Shown: positions 23,851 to 36,879 of the stretch, one piece after another | How positions within the stretch are numbered: the first letter of the stretch is position 1 | Layout: each line of letters begins with the position of its first letter | Source of the DNA: Pyrrhosoma nymphula | Taxonomy: Eukaryota > Arthropoda > Insecta > Odonata > Coenagrionidae | Direction of reading: 5' to 3' | Length of the DNA stretch: 64,000 nt | Assembly (NCBI GenBank): GCA_963573305.1 | Contig: OY754329.1 | Location: forward strand, 81,960,576-82,024,575 | The notes under the pieces: generated by a model | Seen by the model: only the letters and a program-made list of their open reading frames with translations | Databases searched by the model: none | Told to the model about the DNA's origin: nothing | Program-made: the position numbers and the translations under genes

Positions 23851-26625
23851 TGTTAACACGAAAACTAAAGTTAAGCGAGTTAATGGTTATGCCATAAGAG
23901 TAACGAGTTTACACTTTAATATAATGAAGGAAATAATTTAACTTACAGGTGAACGTTTGCATTTATTAGCATAAAAATACCAGCTAAGCTATTACACTCA
24001 GAATGTAGTTTTCCGACAACACCACCACACATCCGCTGAATGCCATAAGGCGACAGAAATAAATTATAAAAAAACCACAGACTTATCTGAATCAAGCCAC
24101 AGTTTGCAATTAACTCTTTGGTGAAGAATTACAAACGCACTGCTGACGCTCCAAAGGCACTTTTTTTTGCTGCGCACAGTACTCCCTGAGGAAACAGATC
24201 ACCCATCGTTGCGTTGGTGCCATAAAAAACAGGATTTATAAATCACGGACATCAACTTATATATCTTGCCTTATAAATCGTCACTATGGATGGTGATTAC
24301 CATTTCCAAGCGAAGTGCCTGAAAAAAATAGGTTGATAAACATCTTAAGTTAAACATGCTAGTGCGCTAACTTTCTTTCCTAAGTTCCAACGAGTATGTT
24401 GAATTCTTACCTCGTTCTTTCATTTTCAGAAGATAAACATTGTCCGAAATGTCAACCTCTCGAATTTTATAAGTTAGCTAATTTTTCCTCCTAATATCAC
24501 GTTTTATAAACTCGCTGACATCAATCAAAACACAAGGACCATGCAAAACACGTACCGGTAACCACTGCACAACTTTTGTATGTAGACGCCATTTTCAAAA
24601 GCGATTAATCGCTTGCAATAAAAATCGACCTCACTGGTCGAAGGCAAGACCGCGATTTATGAATGTAAAACTGATAACTGACGTAACCGAAAGTCATGGA
24701 AAGGCCTAGAAACTTAAAAATATTGGCTAGTATTGCTGAAGGCCTTTGCGTTGTTTTCCACTGTTTTATTAAAATATTGGAATATTCAACGAATGCATTA
24801 TTCGTGATTGAATTCACTAAAAAGCACAAGAAAAGTTATAAACATAACATAACTTTCCGTGACAGTTTCACACCTCGCTGTTCACATCCAACGCAGTCGG
24901 GATTGCCACTTGACAATCACCGATCACTATAGCGTCCACTACTTGGAGATTGTTGGAACAAGCTTTGACTATTCCAGTTTCCATTATGCACACAATCTCT
25001 ACCTGAACACAAATAATATGTAGATTCATAACGGCAAATAAATGCTAACTTCTGCTACCGCAACGTGTTCTGTCAATTATGGTCTGGCTGATGACGTCAC
25101 GCAAGGCGCGCGTTTCGGCCCATGTATTATCGACGCTAAAACAATGAGTATTAAAAGTTAATTATAAAAAAGAACGCCAAATTTTGTGGTGGTAATTTAA
25201 CATTGGTATTTTGAAAACAAACATCGTCCACTCTAATAGATTTCAAGGAAATTCCTCACCTGGGCAAATACTCTATTGTCACCTTCGTGACTTCCCTATC
25301 GACGCTGTCGAATCTTCGATCCTGGCGGTTTTGCGATGAGTGACAATGGGTAACAGAGCATTTCTCGGGCGTTTCCCAAGCGTTCTGGCGATTTTATAGC
25401 GTTGGTTCAGCAGTGCAAATGCCTCGTGGGCGCTTTCTCAAGTAAACGCCTTCTGAACGCTTTTATAATGCTCTAATAGGCGTACATTCGGCATTTACAA
25501 GCACTCGCCAAAGGCTTGCGAGCAAACTCTCAAGAAACGCCCAAAAAAAGCCTTGGAATGCTTTACTCGGAGTTTGCTTGATAGCCCAGGAAAAATAAAC
25601 AAAATTTGACCCAAACCCGGATATAATTAATAAAAAAGCCGGAACTGTTGAGATGTATTAAGGACCCCTTTGAGATGAACATATCAAAAGTCCCAAGTGC
25701 TCCTAGGTGGGATAACGAAAATATCCTGGAAATACTGGAGTTTTCCTGGAATTCGTGCTGTTCGGTAACTAGAATAGCTAGAGAGGCGTTCTTTTTTTCC
25801 GGTAGACCTGTGTTTAGTGCTCTACATATTTGAAAGGTGTTCGGTAGCCTCCTGAGGCTCCCGTTCTGCTCCTGGTCCACTAGTAGGTCATGAAGTGCCA
25901 CATCATGTACTAAACTCGCCTTAAACTGATATTTGCCGGACTAATACGCTACGAAACGGTAGTACTAGAACTTGTTTCGGTGATTGACACAAGTATAACC
26001 TTTCTGAGCACCAATATTTGCAGCAGAATTCAGATCCTACCCACCTGATAGGTGTAGGAAGTGCCCGATTGTCTAAAAAACAGTGGTAAATGAAGTCCAG
26101 TTCCAGTGCTAATGATAAAACAAATAAAAATTAACTTTATTAAATGGATTTATTTTAAAACGTAACAGTGTTTTTTCAGTTAAAATTTGTTTGAAGTCTC
26201 TTTTCTGAAAAAATAAAAATTAACAAAATTAAAATTATGTAACTTTATGAACACTATTAGGCAAAACGGAACTTGCATCGAGTGTTTGGCATGTCATTCG
26301 TATCTGTAATTTTGGAAAAAAAATTAAAACCATCATTAAATAGTTAGGTAGAGTTCACCCAAGCTACTTCTAAGCGATTTATCTGGGTACAACCATATAT
26401 TATTGGGCTAATAAGTGAATGAACTCGAAACACGCGAGCCAAGTCCATTTATTAATCATCGATACTGTCGACTGTCAAGAAAGATGAGATTTGCAGACTC
26501 ACCAATGCAAAGGCCACAATTAAAGCACATTAAAAAGGCGCAGGGGACAATTAACATATGTCGTTGTGAAATTCAAAGAACTTCGGAACTGGCCGCGCAG
26601 TAACTTTAACGGAGTCACCCGCTAG

Positions 26626-26862
26626 TGGTCACACAATTGTGTGAAATTCACAGTGAAAAAATCATTCGCCTGGACTGGGATTCGAACCCAGACCCCCCGA
26701 TTTCGCGCCGAGTGCTCTACCAGTTAAGTGAGAGATGACGCCTGGGTAGCTTAACTGGTTAAGCACTCTGCGCGAAATCGGGGGGTCTGGGTTCAAATCC
26801 CAGTCCAGGCGAATAATTTTTTCACTATGAATTTCACACAAATACGTAGTTGTGACACAAAA
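26626..26862. repeat. Palindromic tRNA-like element, copy 1
   Basis: Two inverted arms of about 100 bases meet near 26742. The right arm (26750-26816) folds like a tRNA: a 7-bp acceptor stem GCCTGGG/TCCAGGC, D-arm GCTT...AAGC with an A-box (TAGCTTAACTGG), and T-arm CTGGG-TTCAAAT-CCCAG (B-box). The anticodon stem is poor, so it is not a working tRNA. The left arm is the same sequence inverted. Both arms extend outward through GTGAAAAAAT and TGTGTGAAATTCA. Related elements lie at about 46395 and 61098. Confidence 0.85.
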
Positions 26863-28824
26863 GTTGCGGAACATTGGTTATAATTGTTTTTTTTACAGAT
26901 TTTTAATTGAAATTCAAATTTTATAAAAAACTAGAGCTTTCTATAGAATTCATCAAGTAAATATAAGGATATTAATGTCACAAAACTTATTTTGTATGAC
27001 TGAACCTCTTAATAGAAAACAACATTTACGCATTTGAAACTTAAACTTGCGTTATTTGTTTCACACCTTACTATGAAAATAATTTCAATACCGAGTTAAA
27101 AAAAACATTTTAAAAATAGAATCCCGTGGAGTAGTTTTGAAAATAATTGTGAAAAGACAATCTACACACCGTTTCATTTACTGCTTGATCTGTAATTCAA
27201 AACTCCTCATTTCTTATGTCTCCGTGGAGATCACAGCCACATCAAATCCCATAGAAAGCAGCTTATATTTTTGTTGAAAATATCTCTGTAAATGGTGCGA
27301 TAAGTGGCTGTTATTTTGATATCAGCTTGAAGATGTGCTTTTTTCTTTGTAAATCATCATCATAGTAGCCTAGCTTAACGGTAGGTTTAAATTGAATTGA
27401 GAAAAAAATACTCCTGGTTTTTACAGGCGCTGGCCTGAATCTACAAACGTAATATTTTTCTTAATTTCAGCCTCTTTGTCCATTTTCATAAAACCAATTA
27501 TTTTTCTTCTCCTTCCCCGCTTACTCAATATCCTCTCCTTAATCACGGCCTTCAGAATTCCTTCCCCCCTCATTTTTAATGAGAACAAATTCATTGAATT
27601 TTATGAGTAGAGATATACCGCTTAAATACACCGTATAAGAAACTTCATGGATGGCAAATGGGTAGTTACGATTGAGAACGTTCAAAGAAAACTCCACAAC
27701 GGTGAGTCATGGGGTCAAGAGAAGAAGTTTTCAAAAGTAATCCACTAGCGAGTAGTTGATGCCAATCCTCTTCTTCCTTCTTTAAAGTAGGCACATGGCC
27801 TGTTTTTCCTTCGTCCCTTCGCCTTTTATTCTTGCTCGACGTTAAGGTGATCACACCATCTTATTTTGGCCAACCTATACTTCTTTTTCTCAACGGTAAC
27901 ATATCACGAGCTATTTTTACCATTCTTTCTTCGCCTTTACGATTGATGAGTTCATTCCATTCGTGTTTTTTTAAGGTCCACTCGTTTATATGTAAGTAGG
28001 TACTACTTTACAACTTTTTCTTGTAGTTTCATTTCATCCTCGGTCCAGTAATGTTTCACCGGTGATTTTCCGCAGTACTTTCATCATGCCACTACCTAAG
28101 AGTCTTCTTGTTCTTGCTCTGTCTGCCTGATTCTCCCCCATTTATGTCATTAGTGATCTTATACTTACTTTATAAACTCTAGATTTTGCATATAAATTGT
28201 TTCAGGAAAAAATCAACCTGGACCTTTGGCTTTCTGGGCCAAAGCGCAGACAACCACGATTCCCAGGCATGCTGATTCTTATGGTAAATTCTACGAAATT
28301 CCATCTTCTTTTTCTATTCTTTCTTCTCCCCTTACCCACATCTTCATCCAGTGCTCTCTCCAGCTCAGAAGAAGACGACTGCGTCGTCGAAAATTAAACC
28401 GTTCGTGTGAGGTTTTTTTGTGTCACTATGTTTTTTACTTGTCACGCCTGTGACTCCTTATTGGATATCATCCATTTTCACATCACCATTGTGTAGTCAA
28501 ATTTTGTTTCCTATCCTCTTTCTTTCACCATCTGTTTGAACTAATTATTTATTATTTACGCCTGTGAGCGGTTTGAGTGAATGAATGAATGGTTGTATGG
28601 CCGGAATGGCTCATTTCTACTTCTTGGGCTCTGCATGCCCCGAAACGCCTGATCTGTATCTTTATCACTGTCTGTGTGCCTGATTCAAACTTTGCTTTCT
28701 TCTTCTGTGTTCGTAGTTACTTCTCTGCCGGTGAGAGAAATTGCCCTGTGCCATCTCTCGGCGACATTTACGACTTACTCTTCGGGGTGTTTGGTTCATA
28801 TAAGCCCCCCGCCGATTCCAGTGT
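26863..28824. other. Non-coding stretch
   Basis: No gene was recognised. A stretch at 28460-28545 repeats at 28926-29005 (CATCACCATTGTGT then TTTCCTATCCTCTTTCTTTC), so part of the SINE-like sequence below occurs twice. Confidence 0.4.
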
Positions 28825-29005
28825 TCCTTATAGGTAGCTCGGTGGTCTCAGCATTCGGTGCGACATTGAAAGGTCCGTGGTTCGATTTCCGGCCTAGTCG
28901 ACTTTATTTCACTTGGAATCAGCCAGCATTCCATCTTCACATCACCATTGTGTTGCCAAATTGTATATGTTTCCTATCCTCTTTCTTTCACCATCTGTTT
29001 GAACG
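28825..29005 (+). repeat. tRNA-derived SINE-like sequence
   Basis: GGTAGCTCGGTGG (A-box) at about 28832 and GGTTCGATTTCC (B-box) at about 28879 have tRNA-like spacing. They are followed by a non-tRNA body that is partly repeated upstream at 28460-28545. No poly-A tail was defined. Confidence 0.6.
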
Positions 29006-29640
29006 AAAAATATATGTATATGCTTTTTTTATTTTCATTTATAAATATATACAATTTAATCCGATAATCATGAAATTTTGAACACTAACAGTTAAAAACA
29101 GGATAAAAATTGTTATTCATATCTCACTTTGATATAACATACCCTACCCCCATTTTTTCCCGCTTAAACAAACTTTTAACGTGTATCTCGGCGGTTTTTG
29201 TCAATAATCTCGATAACGGTGGGGAAATTCACCAATATGCCAAGTGATAGTTAAAAAGCCTATTGCTTTAGATGCATTCTTCTAATCCATTGGATTGATC
29301 AAATAAATGCACTCCTAGTGACTGATTTCACTGTCAGGCCATGCCAAAATAGTATGCTCGTACTTCATGACTTGCATACCAAATTCTCACATCAATATCG
29401 ATCGATCAATTGGACAAAAGGAACCGAGTGATAGCAACGTACATGGCACACGTGATGAAAATCAAGTGTACACACATTACTTTCACCAGTGCTGTCATAA
29501 TTAATACCCTCATCAACAACCGTCGGTTGTGAATGTCACGGCTGAAATATAAAAAAATATTGAGGTAAGAGGGCGGTGGCTATCAACAATAGTGATGGGA
29601 GAAATACGGCACTCAACTTTTTCAATCAATTACCAAGTCC
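29006..29640. other. Upstream region of receptor unit A
   Basis: No coding signal. It presumably holds the distal promoter of the gene starting at 29664. No TATA box was recognised. Confidence 0.4.
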
Positions 29641-29646
29641 ACAGTT
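29641..29646 (+). promoter_or_regulatory. Initiator-like element of receptor unit A
   Basis: ACAGTT lies 23 nt before ATG 29664. It corresponds to the arthropod initiator consensus TCAGTT found 26-28 nt before the start of the other first exons in this window. Confidence 0.4.
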
Positions 29647-29663
29647 ACACTGCCGCAGGCCGG

Positions 29664-30635
29664 ATGACACATGCGAAGAATTTGTCAAAGGAGAGAGCAC
29701 TGTATCCTTGGTTACCTAAACCAGTGCTTCTCTACAGATTATTCGGGATTGCTCCGAGCACCACGCGTCTCAATGGCCAGAATAAGCCGTCCTCAAAACT
29801 CATCAAAGCAGTATACGCAGTGGCAATAGTATTATCCTTCATTTTTAACTCGTATGCGTGGAACGAAGAACGTAAATTTCGACAATATTCTCTCTTGACA
29901 TTCCTCGGATTCTCACTCAGGGGCTACGATGCGGTTATTTGTTCAGTTAACTGCTACATTTTCACCTTGAGACTTGATACCGTGGACCGTATCGTCAATC
30001 GTTTAATCTCAATTAATAAAATAACGCGAACGTTTCAGGGTTCTAAAATAAATCCTGTGGGCAGCAAAATTTTGTCGTCAATACATTTACTGTTTTTGCT
30101 CTTGTTCATGTCGGCGACCGTATGTTTCATCTCCATTCTCAAGTATCCTATTCCCAGCATAGGTTTTGAGATTGTCGTCAGGATGTCAGTATTTTGGAAC
30201 ACGGCGAATTTTCTTCAGGAGTGGCAATACTTGCACAGCATGACCATCGTCCGATCTTTCATCAACGATTTAAATATGAGGACGGGTAACTTGTCAAGTA
30301 TAGTACTGGACTCACCAGCACCGACGGGAGTTGTTCAATGGCAAGGCCGTGCGATGAATAGGCTGGTGATCGAGATAAGGACCCTCAGAAGGATTCACCT
30401 TAAATTATTTGCTGTGATGAGAAACATTCACAGAGTGTACGGTCTTCCCACGCTCGTATTCATGACACGTAGCCTCATGAGTGTTATCTTCGCCTCGTAC
30501 CTGGGAGCTACAGTTTTGTCAACATATTCCTTTCTCGGCCTCCACACGGTCACCCATTACTTTTGGACCAGCGGGGCAGTTCACCTGACTGCAGTGCTGC
30601 TTCTTGCTGATTTCTGCGGCACGACGTTCAAGGAG
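29664..30635 (+). CDS. Gustatory receptor, unit A, exon 1
   Basis: The exon encodes 324 residues, most of a seven-transmembrane insect gustatory receptor (7tm_7), a ligand-gated channel of chemosensory neuron membranes. The N-terminus YPWLPKPVLLYRLFGIAP is the typical start. Hydrophobic segments follow: near AVAIVLSFIF, FLGFSLRGYDAVI, IHLLFLLLFMSATV, VFWNTANFLQEW, SLMSVIFASYLGATVL and HLTAVLLLADF. The conserved EIRTLRRIHLKLF and IHRVYGLPTLVFMTR motifs precede the sixth segment. The frame opens farther up (ATG at 29595), but ATG 29664 gives the same N-terminal length as its paralogues. The exon ends GGCACGACGTTCAAGGAG before GTAGTT, phase 0. With exons 2-4 the protein is about 420 aa. The ligand is unknown. 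Confidence 0.93.
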
Positions 30636-33600
30636 GTAGTTTCATAAGCTCCCCAAATTTATTTTCCTCGAGTGAACTTAGAGGTACCTTATTCTTGAAT
30701 GTGCAAATACTTAAGTTTTTTAAAATGTTAATTGGTGGAATTTCATTACGAATAATAAAAAAAATTCACTGAGGGGAGATTTTTTCAGTTGAATTCCCAT
30801 CTCAACTTGGGTTTTACACGGAGAGCACCTTAATGGTCGTTTGTGTAAGTTTGGTGGGACTTACAACTGTGATCCTCTTAGCGTATTTCGTTAGGATTAG
30901 GCTGATGACCACGCCAGTTTACTGTCCTTCCTTAATCAATTCTACAAGCATATGCTTCCGTTACCAACCTACCACTAAGTATTGTTCGTGTTCCCAAAAT
31001 CTTTCCAAATATTTCCGGAAAGAGTAACGCTTTACGGTTCCGAATGCTATTATAACAATTATTGAGTCTCTTCCCTCTGCCTTCGACACTTCCGCTGTGT
31101 ATTTACAGGCTCTTAATACTCACCTTCCGACTTTGATAACGACGATAAGTTACGATTAGGAGGCGGGACACAGTTCCAACCAGCTAATCTTTATCTTTGA
31201 TTGTATATGAGTACTTTATCATTTTAATTCATCGCCACGAAATTGACGTTTTTTTTAGCAACTGGAATTGCCCAATGATGAAGTCTACCTGAACCACGAA
31301 TTGAACAGCAGGCATTGTAACACCAAAAATGAGGCAAATCGTCCTGACATAATTTATCAACCAATTTGCCCTTAAATTTAATTAGCCTACTATATTTTAA
31401 GTCCCTCTCCATTCATATATTTTAATTTTGTATACGAAAAGGAGTTTATTTTCACCTCTATGGGTTATCCTCCATTAAAAGTGTACTAATAACCACAACA
31501 ACGTCAACGCCACTCTGAAGATTGGTGTTGGGGACATTGAGATTTCATCCACTTCCTTGGACATCATCCTTGAATTCCGGTTGAACACCGGTTTGGTGGC
31601 GTATTAGTCTCTGACATACCTAACTGGATAATTGGGTATCCGTGTGCAAATACCTACGAGTTAAGTTATACGAATTATTCATGGCGAATTTTGCTGCTTT
31701 GGAACTAAGTTTTACCACTGAGTTGTTACATGTATGATATATTTATTTGATATACTTTTAATTGCAATGAATTAAAACGACAGATTAATCGGGCTAATAA
31801 TGCCATAAGAATTCATCCAGGAGGTATTTTAAAGCGTCAGAGATCCGTTCTTTCCGTTTAGGACTATCATACGTTTGTTTTATATGAGAAATACCGTCCT
31901 ATGGCTAAGATAAGTTCAATTGCTAAGAGCCTGTATATCAAACTGTTTGTGATCGTGCCAGGATACTCATTAGTTACTGCATTCTACCTAGGACGATTTC
32001 AAACGTCATTCACAATTATTTCTTCGTTTACCAGCGTTTTTGATCAGGATATACAAATTTGATCTCCATAAATCCTCTTAAAGTATCATTATTTTTCGCC
32101 TTTAATTTTGTTATCTTTCAATATAGAGGTTTTTATGGCATAGTAGGACGTGTTTTAGGCTCACTGAACATCTTTTATCAGTGTCACCTATCACATGCAT
32201 TGTAGAAGTACTCATAAATTGTAGAAGTACTCATACAGAAGGGAATTTATCGCATAGCATACGACTTCATTTGAACCCTTTAATGTTTAAGTTGATATTA
32301 TGGACCTCATACAGGCAGAATGTTTTTATTAACTCAATCCAGTACACAAAACTACGTAGCCAATGTATTCGGCTCTCATACCCGACAAGCCTTGCCTCAT
32401 CCAAACTTCTCCTAAAATATTTCCTCGGGCCCATTCACTCGGATAACGATAAACTTAACCGACGATAGTTTCTCGAAGCTAGCACAGACGCTATTTATTT
32501 CTTAAGAAAAATATGTCCTTTAAAACATTTCTAAATTACAGCGGGGCCATTTTTAAAGTCTCTAGTCAAAGAGTTTGTATGGCACAATTATATATTTGAT
32601 GACTTCAATAAAATAAATTTAGGAGAAGTCAAGTGCTATCGAGCTGTTGGAAATATTTGGACCAGAACTATCGCGTTACCAAGACATCAGGACGGATTGA
32701 AACTCTGATGAACGACGAAGAATTTTAATGTTTCCTCCGAATCAGAAACAAGACAGCGGTCGACTATTTTGAGGACAGATGAGGCCATTTGGTGGGGATA
32801 ATAAACACTTAGTTGTTAAGGTGGGTTTACACTGGCGAGTGTATTGTGCAAGATACTCGAAAAAGCGACCTACAACATAAATTGCAATGTAAACGGCTCC
32901 GCGAGTCTGCTTGCAGAAATTTTAAAAGTTTCCGCAAGTCACCTGCAGAAGCGTAGACATTGTTTGCCGGCCCAAACGGCAACCAATCTGGCTCTGCACC
33001 AACTGGTGGAAATTGTTTCATCATAATAATATCTCTCGCAGAAAAAACTTGCTGAAAGTAAATTGCGAGTGCAAACCCACCCTAATATACATATATGCTT
33101 CCCTCCTCCCTTAAGTCCCTGATCTTTAAGCAGGAAAGGTAAAGCGGACTGAGTCCATCCAATTAAGAGTCGGCACCAACGTCTGCAAAGGGATCGAAGT
33201 CATGCAACATTTCTCTTACCAACTCTCCAAGAGTAAGACAAAAAATATTCATACCACTGAAACACGATTGATGCAATGCTCCCTTTCACCTGTACTACCT
33301 GGCGGCGCCAGGTCGTTTAGATGAAAGGAATCTGGCTGGCTGACAAGCTGGCGGTGGTTCCAAAGACACTGCGTTTGCATTAATGATACTTTGTAGTTGC
33401 ATACATATCATGAATAATGCATAGGTATCACGTTGAGCCATATCGATGAGTAACTGCTCCACCTTGTGAACGAGGAACTAGATATCATCGATTAAAACAT
33501 AAAATCGACTTCTCGGCCTCGGCAAATGCTGACTGTGGGATTCACTAGTGGCGTTTTCCGAAGACGGGACGCAAAAAACAACGATTATGCTGTGGTTTAG

Positions 33601-34356
33601 CGTTCCGTTATTCTATTTCAATTATCCTGAGCGAACTTTAGTAAGAGTACCACAGGAAATATATTTCATATCATTGCCATGATAGATGTTGAAAAGTCGA
33701 AAATTGCAAGGACAAATAAATCTTAACCCATTTTAACTAGTGGCTAAATTTTCATTTTTGAAAGTGAAGTATTCACTGAAATCTACACGGTAAATGCAAG
33801 CCACTTAAAGGGTATTTGACAGTGAGTGATTCCACACCAGGCATGCACATGACCATCAAACATACAATCATACTGTTAATAGCTATATTTCTCATTATAA
33901 CTTAAAGTAACGTATTCTGGAAATTACAGCTGCAATATGGTCTCAACCTATCAACCTACTGATGGGGAATTGAAGTAAAATAAATATTATTAATTAATAC
34001 TTTTTTGGGTTGACTTTCCAAATTTGGAAAAAAAATAATTTAATTTTTTCAAAGTTAAAGGCTTGTGTTAATTTATTTACAAATTTCAGTAAGATAAATT
34101 TGTGAAATCGTTAAATAAACTTGTTGCTCTGAGACACATGGATATCTTCTCTGAGCACAAGACTAAAATCAATGAGGGTGGAAATAACTCTTCATTGATT
34201 CAAATATACTCCATTGCAATTATGAGACCGATACTTCACTACGATTATATTTCATTACCTACTAACTGCCAACCCACCACTACCGTCTACTGGTGCTACT
34301 GAAATTTTCCATTTTACTTCTACTCCCTGCTGGCATAAAACGGACCGTAATTGAAG
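30636..34356 (+). other. Intron 1 of receptor unit A
   Basis: It runs from the GTAGTT donor to the TTGAAG acceptor and contains the small MITE at 32820-33081. No other coding signal was recognised. Confidence 0.7.
32820..33081. mobile_element. MITE with imperfect terminal inverted repeats, 262 bp
   Basis: The ends GGTGGGTTTACACTGGCGAG and its near-complement (AATTGCGAGTGCAAACCCACC) are inverted. The flanks are TTAA at left and CTAA at right, possibly a decayed 4-bp target duplication. No coding capacity. Superfamily not assigned. Confidence 0.7.
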
Positions 34357-34425
34357 GCTGACCAGACAGGATCATTGGTTTCCAAGGCACTTCTCAAGAT
34401 TAAGACCCACGAGGTCAGACGCGAG
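34357..34425 (+). CDS. Gustatory receptor, unit A, exon 2
   Basis: This 69-nt phase-0 exon encodes ADQTGSLVSKALLKIKTHEV followed by RRE, the intracellular helix after the sixth membrane segment. The acceptor is TTGAAG and the donor GTGAGT. It aligns position by position with the exon at 63760-63828, which supports both. Confidence 0.92.
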
Positions 34426-35884
34426 GTGAGTGACTAAGAAGTTACTATGTAATATAAGGTAATATTGAAATATGCAGTATAAAACTAAGAATGCTAGGTT
34501 AGATAAAAATACCATCCCAGTAAAAAAAGCTTTTTTCATTTACTTGGCAGCAATGGTAGGTATTTTTTACGCTTTTTTAAATTATTAGCTTCACTTGTCT
34601 GTCTGTGGGTCAGAGACAAAATTTTTAATAAACATTTGACTCACGGACTGACCAGAAATCGCTCTGAAAGTTGGCAGAGAGACGTATCTCAGATGACATT
34701 ACAATAATCAGTCATTTTATTACGCATATTCATTCCTTGATTTGATCCCAGAGAAGGTATAGTGTTTTAATGAGATTGAATGGGAAAAACAAAAATTTTC
34801 CGCGTAGAAAATTGTTATTTTCCTCTTCAAAGTATGAAATAATTGAGCTAGAAGTTTGATACTTGAACCAAAATTAAGCCAAAATATTGTTTTATTTAAT
34901 TTTATCGGTAATATCTTCTCTTACTGTCGAAAAAATGAAAAATGTGATCTAGGCGTGAAATATTTATGCAAATTTATAGCTTTCTTCACTTTCGTTGCCA
35001 GAAAATTTTTAACATTGTTACTGAGCCTTGCAATACCTTATGCAGGCTATAAAGACTATTATATTATAGGAAATTTAATTTTCGTGACGAGTACTTTAAT
35101 GGCTTTTAACAACATAATACCTTCGATCTTCATGATTTACATAGTATTATAATAATTTATGCATAGTATATATTTGTAACCCCTTCCATTCGCAAATTAT
35201 GAACGCATAGATTCAAAAAATAAATTTTTTTATGAAATTTCTTTAACACTGAAAATGACAAGCGTTTTAATTCATTTTTTTTATTACACCTAAGTGAGGT
35301 AAGAACTGAAGTAATTTATAAAGCACAGTGATGTACCTATTTTAATTAATGTGAAAAATTAATATCCAAGAAAATTTGTGGTGTTTAGGGAACGTAAAAT
35401 AAATTAAATGTTTTCATGTTTTGCAGTTGAATACTATAATAGTAAAAAAAAACGTGAACTTTCGGCTTCTTTTCAATTTCCGCTTGGACTCATATTTTGG
35501 GATATCTCCGGTCAACGCCAAACTAAAGCCTGCCACCATAGACGCTTTCGGTATATCTGTATGAATTTGCTATGATGCATTTCAGCGAAATCACTTGCTA
35601 TCTGATGTTACAAGGTGAATCCCTTGAACGTGTACGAACCACTGCCGTAAATTGGCAGCCGAGAAAACAAGCAGGTGTTTCATTATAAAAGCACTGCATT
35701 CGGATTTTCTGCTACCAAAAAATCTCCAAAGGAACATCTTCCCAATCTTTCCAAGTTGTATTATTGTTACTAATGTGCACTTACTTCAAGTTTCCAAGAT
35801 TTGCAAGTTCACAAATTTGGGGTCATCATTACCGAGCTAAAAATTGAGAAGTGATTAAAGAAATGGTTATTGTTCGCATTACAG
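34426..35884 (+). other. Intron 2 of receptor unit A
   Basis: Flanked by GTGAGT and TTACAG. A 98-codon open frame at 34856-35152 is hydrophobic but AT-driven and without receptor motifs, so it is not called as a gene. Confidence 0.75.
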
Positions 35885-35974
35885 CTTCATCTCTTCTCCC
35901 AGCAACTACTCCACACGAAGATCCGATTCACTGCTTGGGGCTTCTTCCCCTTGGACAACAGCCTCGTGACTTCG
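35885..35974 (+). CDS. Gustatory receptor, unit A, exon 3
   Basis: This 90-nt phase-0 exon encodes LHLFSQQLLHTKIRFTAWGF and ends FPLDNSLVTS. It contains the conserved F-x-A-x-G-F-F-x-(L/I) segment before the seventh membrane helix. The acceptor is TTACAG. The donor GTGATT is weak but matches the TS|intron position of the homologous exon at 1684-1773. Confidence 0.93.
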
Positions 35975-36460
35975 GTGATTACATTAATTTTTATATTTGA
36001 ATTTGAAGTACATATATTATCAATAAACCTATGATGAACCTGATTTCTTTAATTAAAAAGTGATAACACATAATTTAGTATGACATTCCCCTGAAATAGT
36101 AAAAATATAAGTTACTAATGCATATTTATAGATTGAATGAACAAGAACTTTGTGATAAGATTCTTCATGGAGTTAAAATAACTTACAGATGAAAATATTG
36201 ATCCTTTTATGAAGGAATAGTATTAAATATAAATTAAATATACCTCTCATTCAATCTTGAATTAAATTATTGTGATGGATTTTACATGTCTTCACTCCAA
36301 AATAAGTATCCAAACATTTTTTTTCAAAATACAAAAGGGACATAAAATATTTGTAATATGTTTCATGATGTGAAAAAATTAGGAGCTTAAACTTAATTTA
36401 ATAACATTTATATAACTCCATCTTTGAAAAGAGAATCAAGCGATTCCAAATGTTTTACAG

Positions 36461-36592
36461 ATGATTGCTGCTATGGCGACGTATGTGGCTATTTTAATTC
36501 AATTTGAAATTTCCAAAGAGGAAAACTACTGCATGTGTGGACCAGTTACAGCTATTCAAATGCCAACACACTCTACAACGACTCAACAATGA
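36461..36592 (+). CDS. Gustatory receptor, unit A, exon 4 (terminal)
   Basis: After the acceptor TGTTTTACAG the frame reads MIAAMATYVAILIQFEIS. It contains the TY-x5-QF signature that defines the end of the seventh membrane segment in insect gustatory receptors. It continues for 43 residues to TGA at 36590. The tail after QF (about 28 residues) is longer than usual but plausible. This completes the only whole receptor gene visible in the window. Confidence 0.93.
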   Translation: MIAAMATYVAILIQFEISKEENYCMCGPVTAIQMPTHSTTTQQ

Positions 36593-36879
36593 AGGTTGTA
36601 TTTGAATTCTGATGACCTTTGTAAGTACGTGGAAATATATAACTGAAGTGACAATTTCAACTAAAAGGATTGAAACTCATTAAAATCCCTAACCTAAATG
36701 AATGATCAAAGGCGATCATTACGATTCACCACGTCCGTTTGTGCTTTTAGTGAACGATAACCTGTCAGAAAGATAAATATTTTATGGACAAAAAGTTCGG
36801 GAAGCAAGCATGTGTCAGTTCTCCGTTCGTCTTAAGATTTGAAATTATGACTCTAGAATAACATCAATGTATCAAGATT

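Larger units (their letters stand above)
23171..26625. other. Non-coding stretch with scattered repeats
   Basis: No gene was recognised. It contains the palindrome at 23564-23593, the repeat at 23706-23850 and, at about 25360-25560, a zone with many GCGTTT/AACGC motifs in both orientations. A TGACGTCA octamer occurs near 25092 but has no gene context. Confidence 0.4.

Noticed and set aside
26750..26816. Functional tRNA gene
   Set aside because: The anticodon stem has mismatches, the position before the anticodon is not T, and the sequence is half of a palindromic repeat.
34856..35152. 98-codon hydrophobic open frame in intron 2 of receptor unit A
   Set aside because: AT-rich composition produces such frames; no receptor motif, no splice context, and it lies between two well-supported exons.
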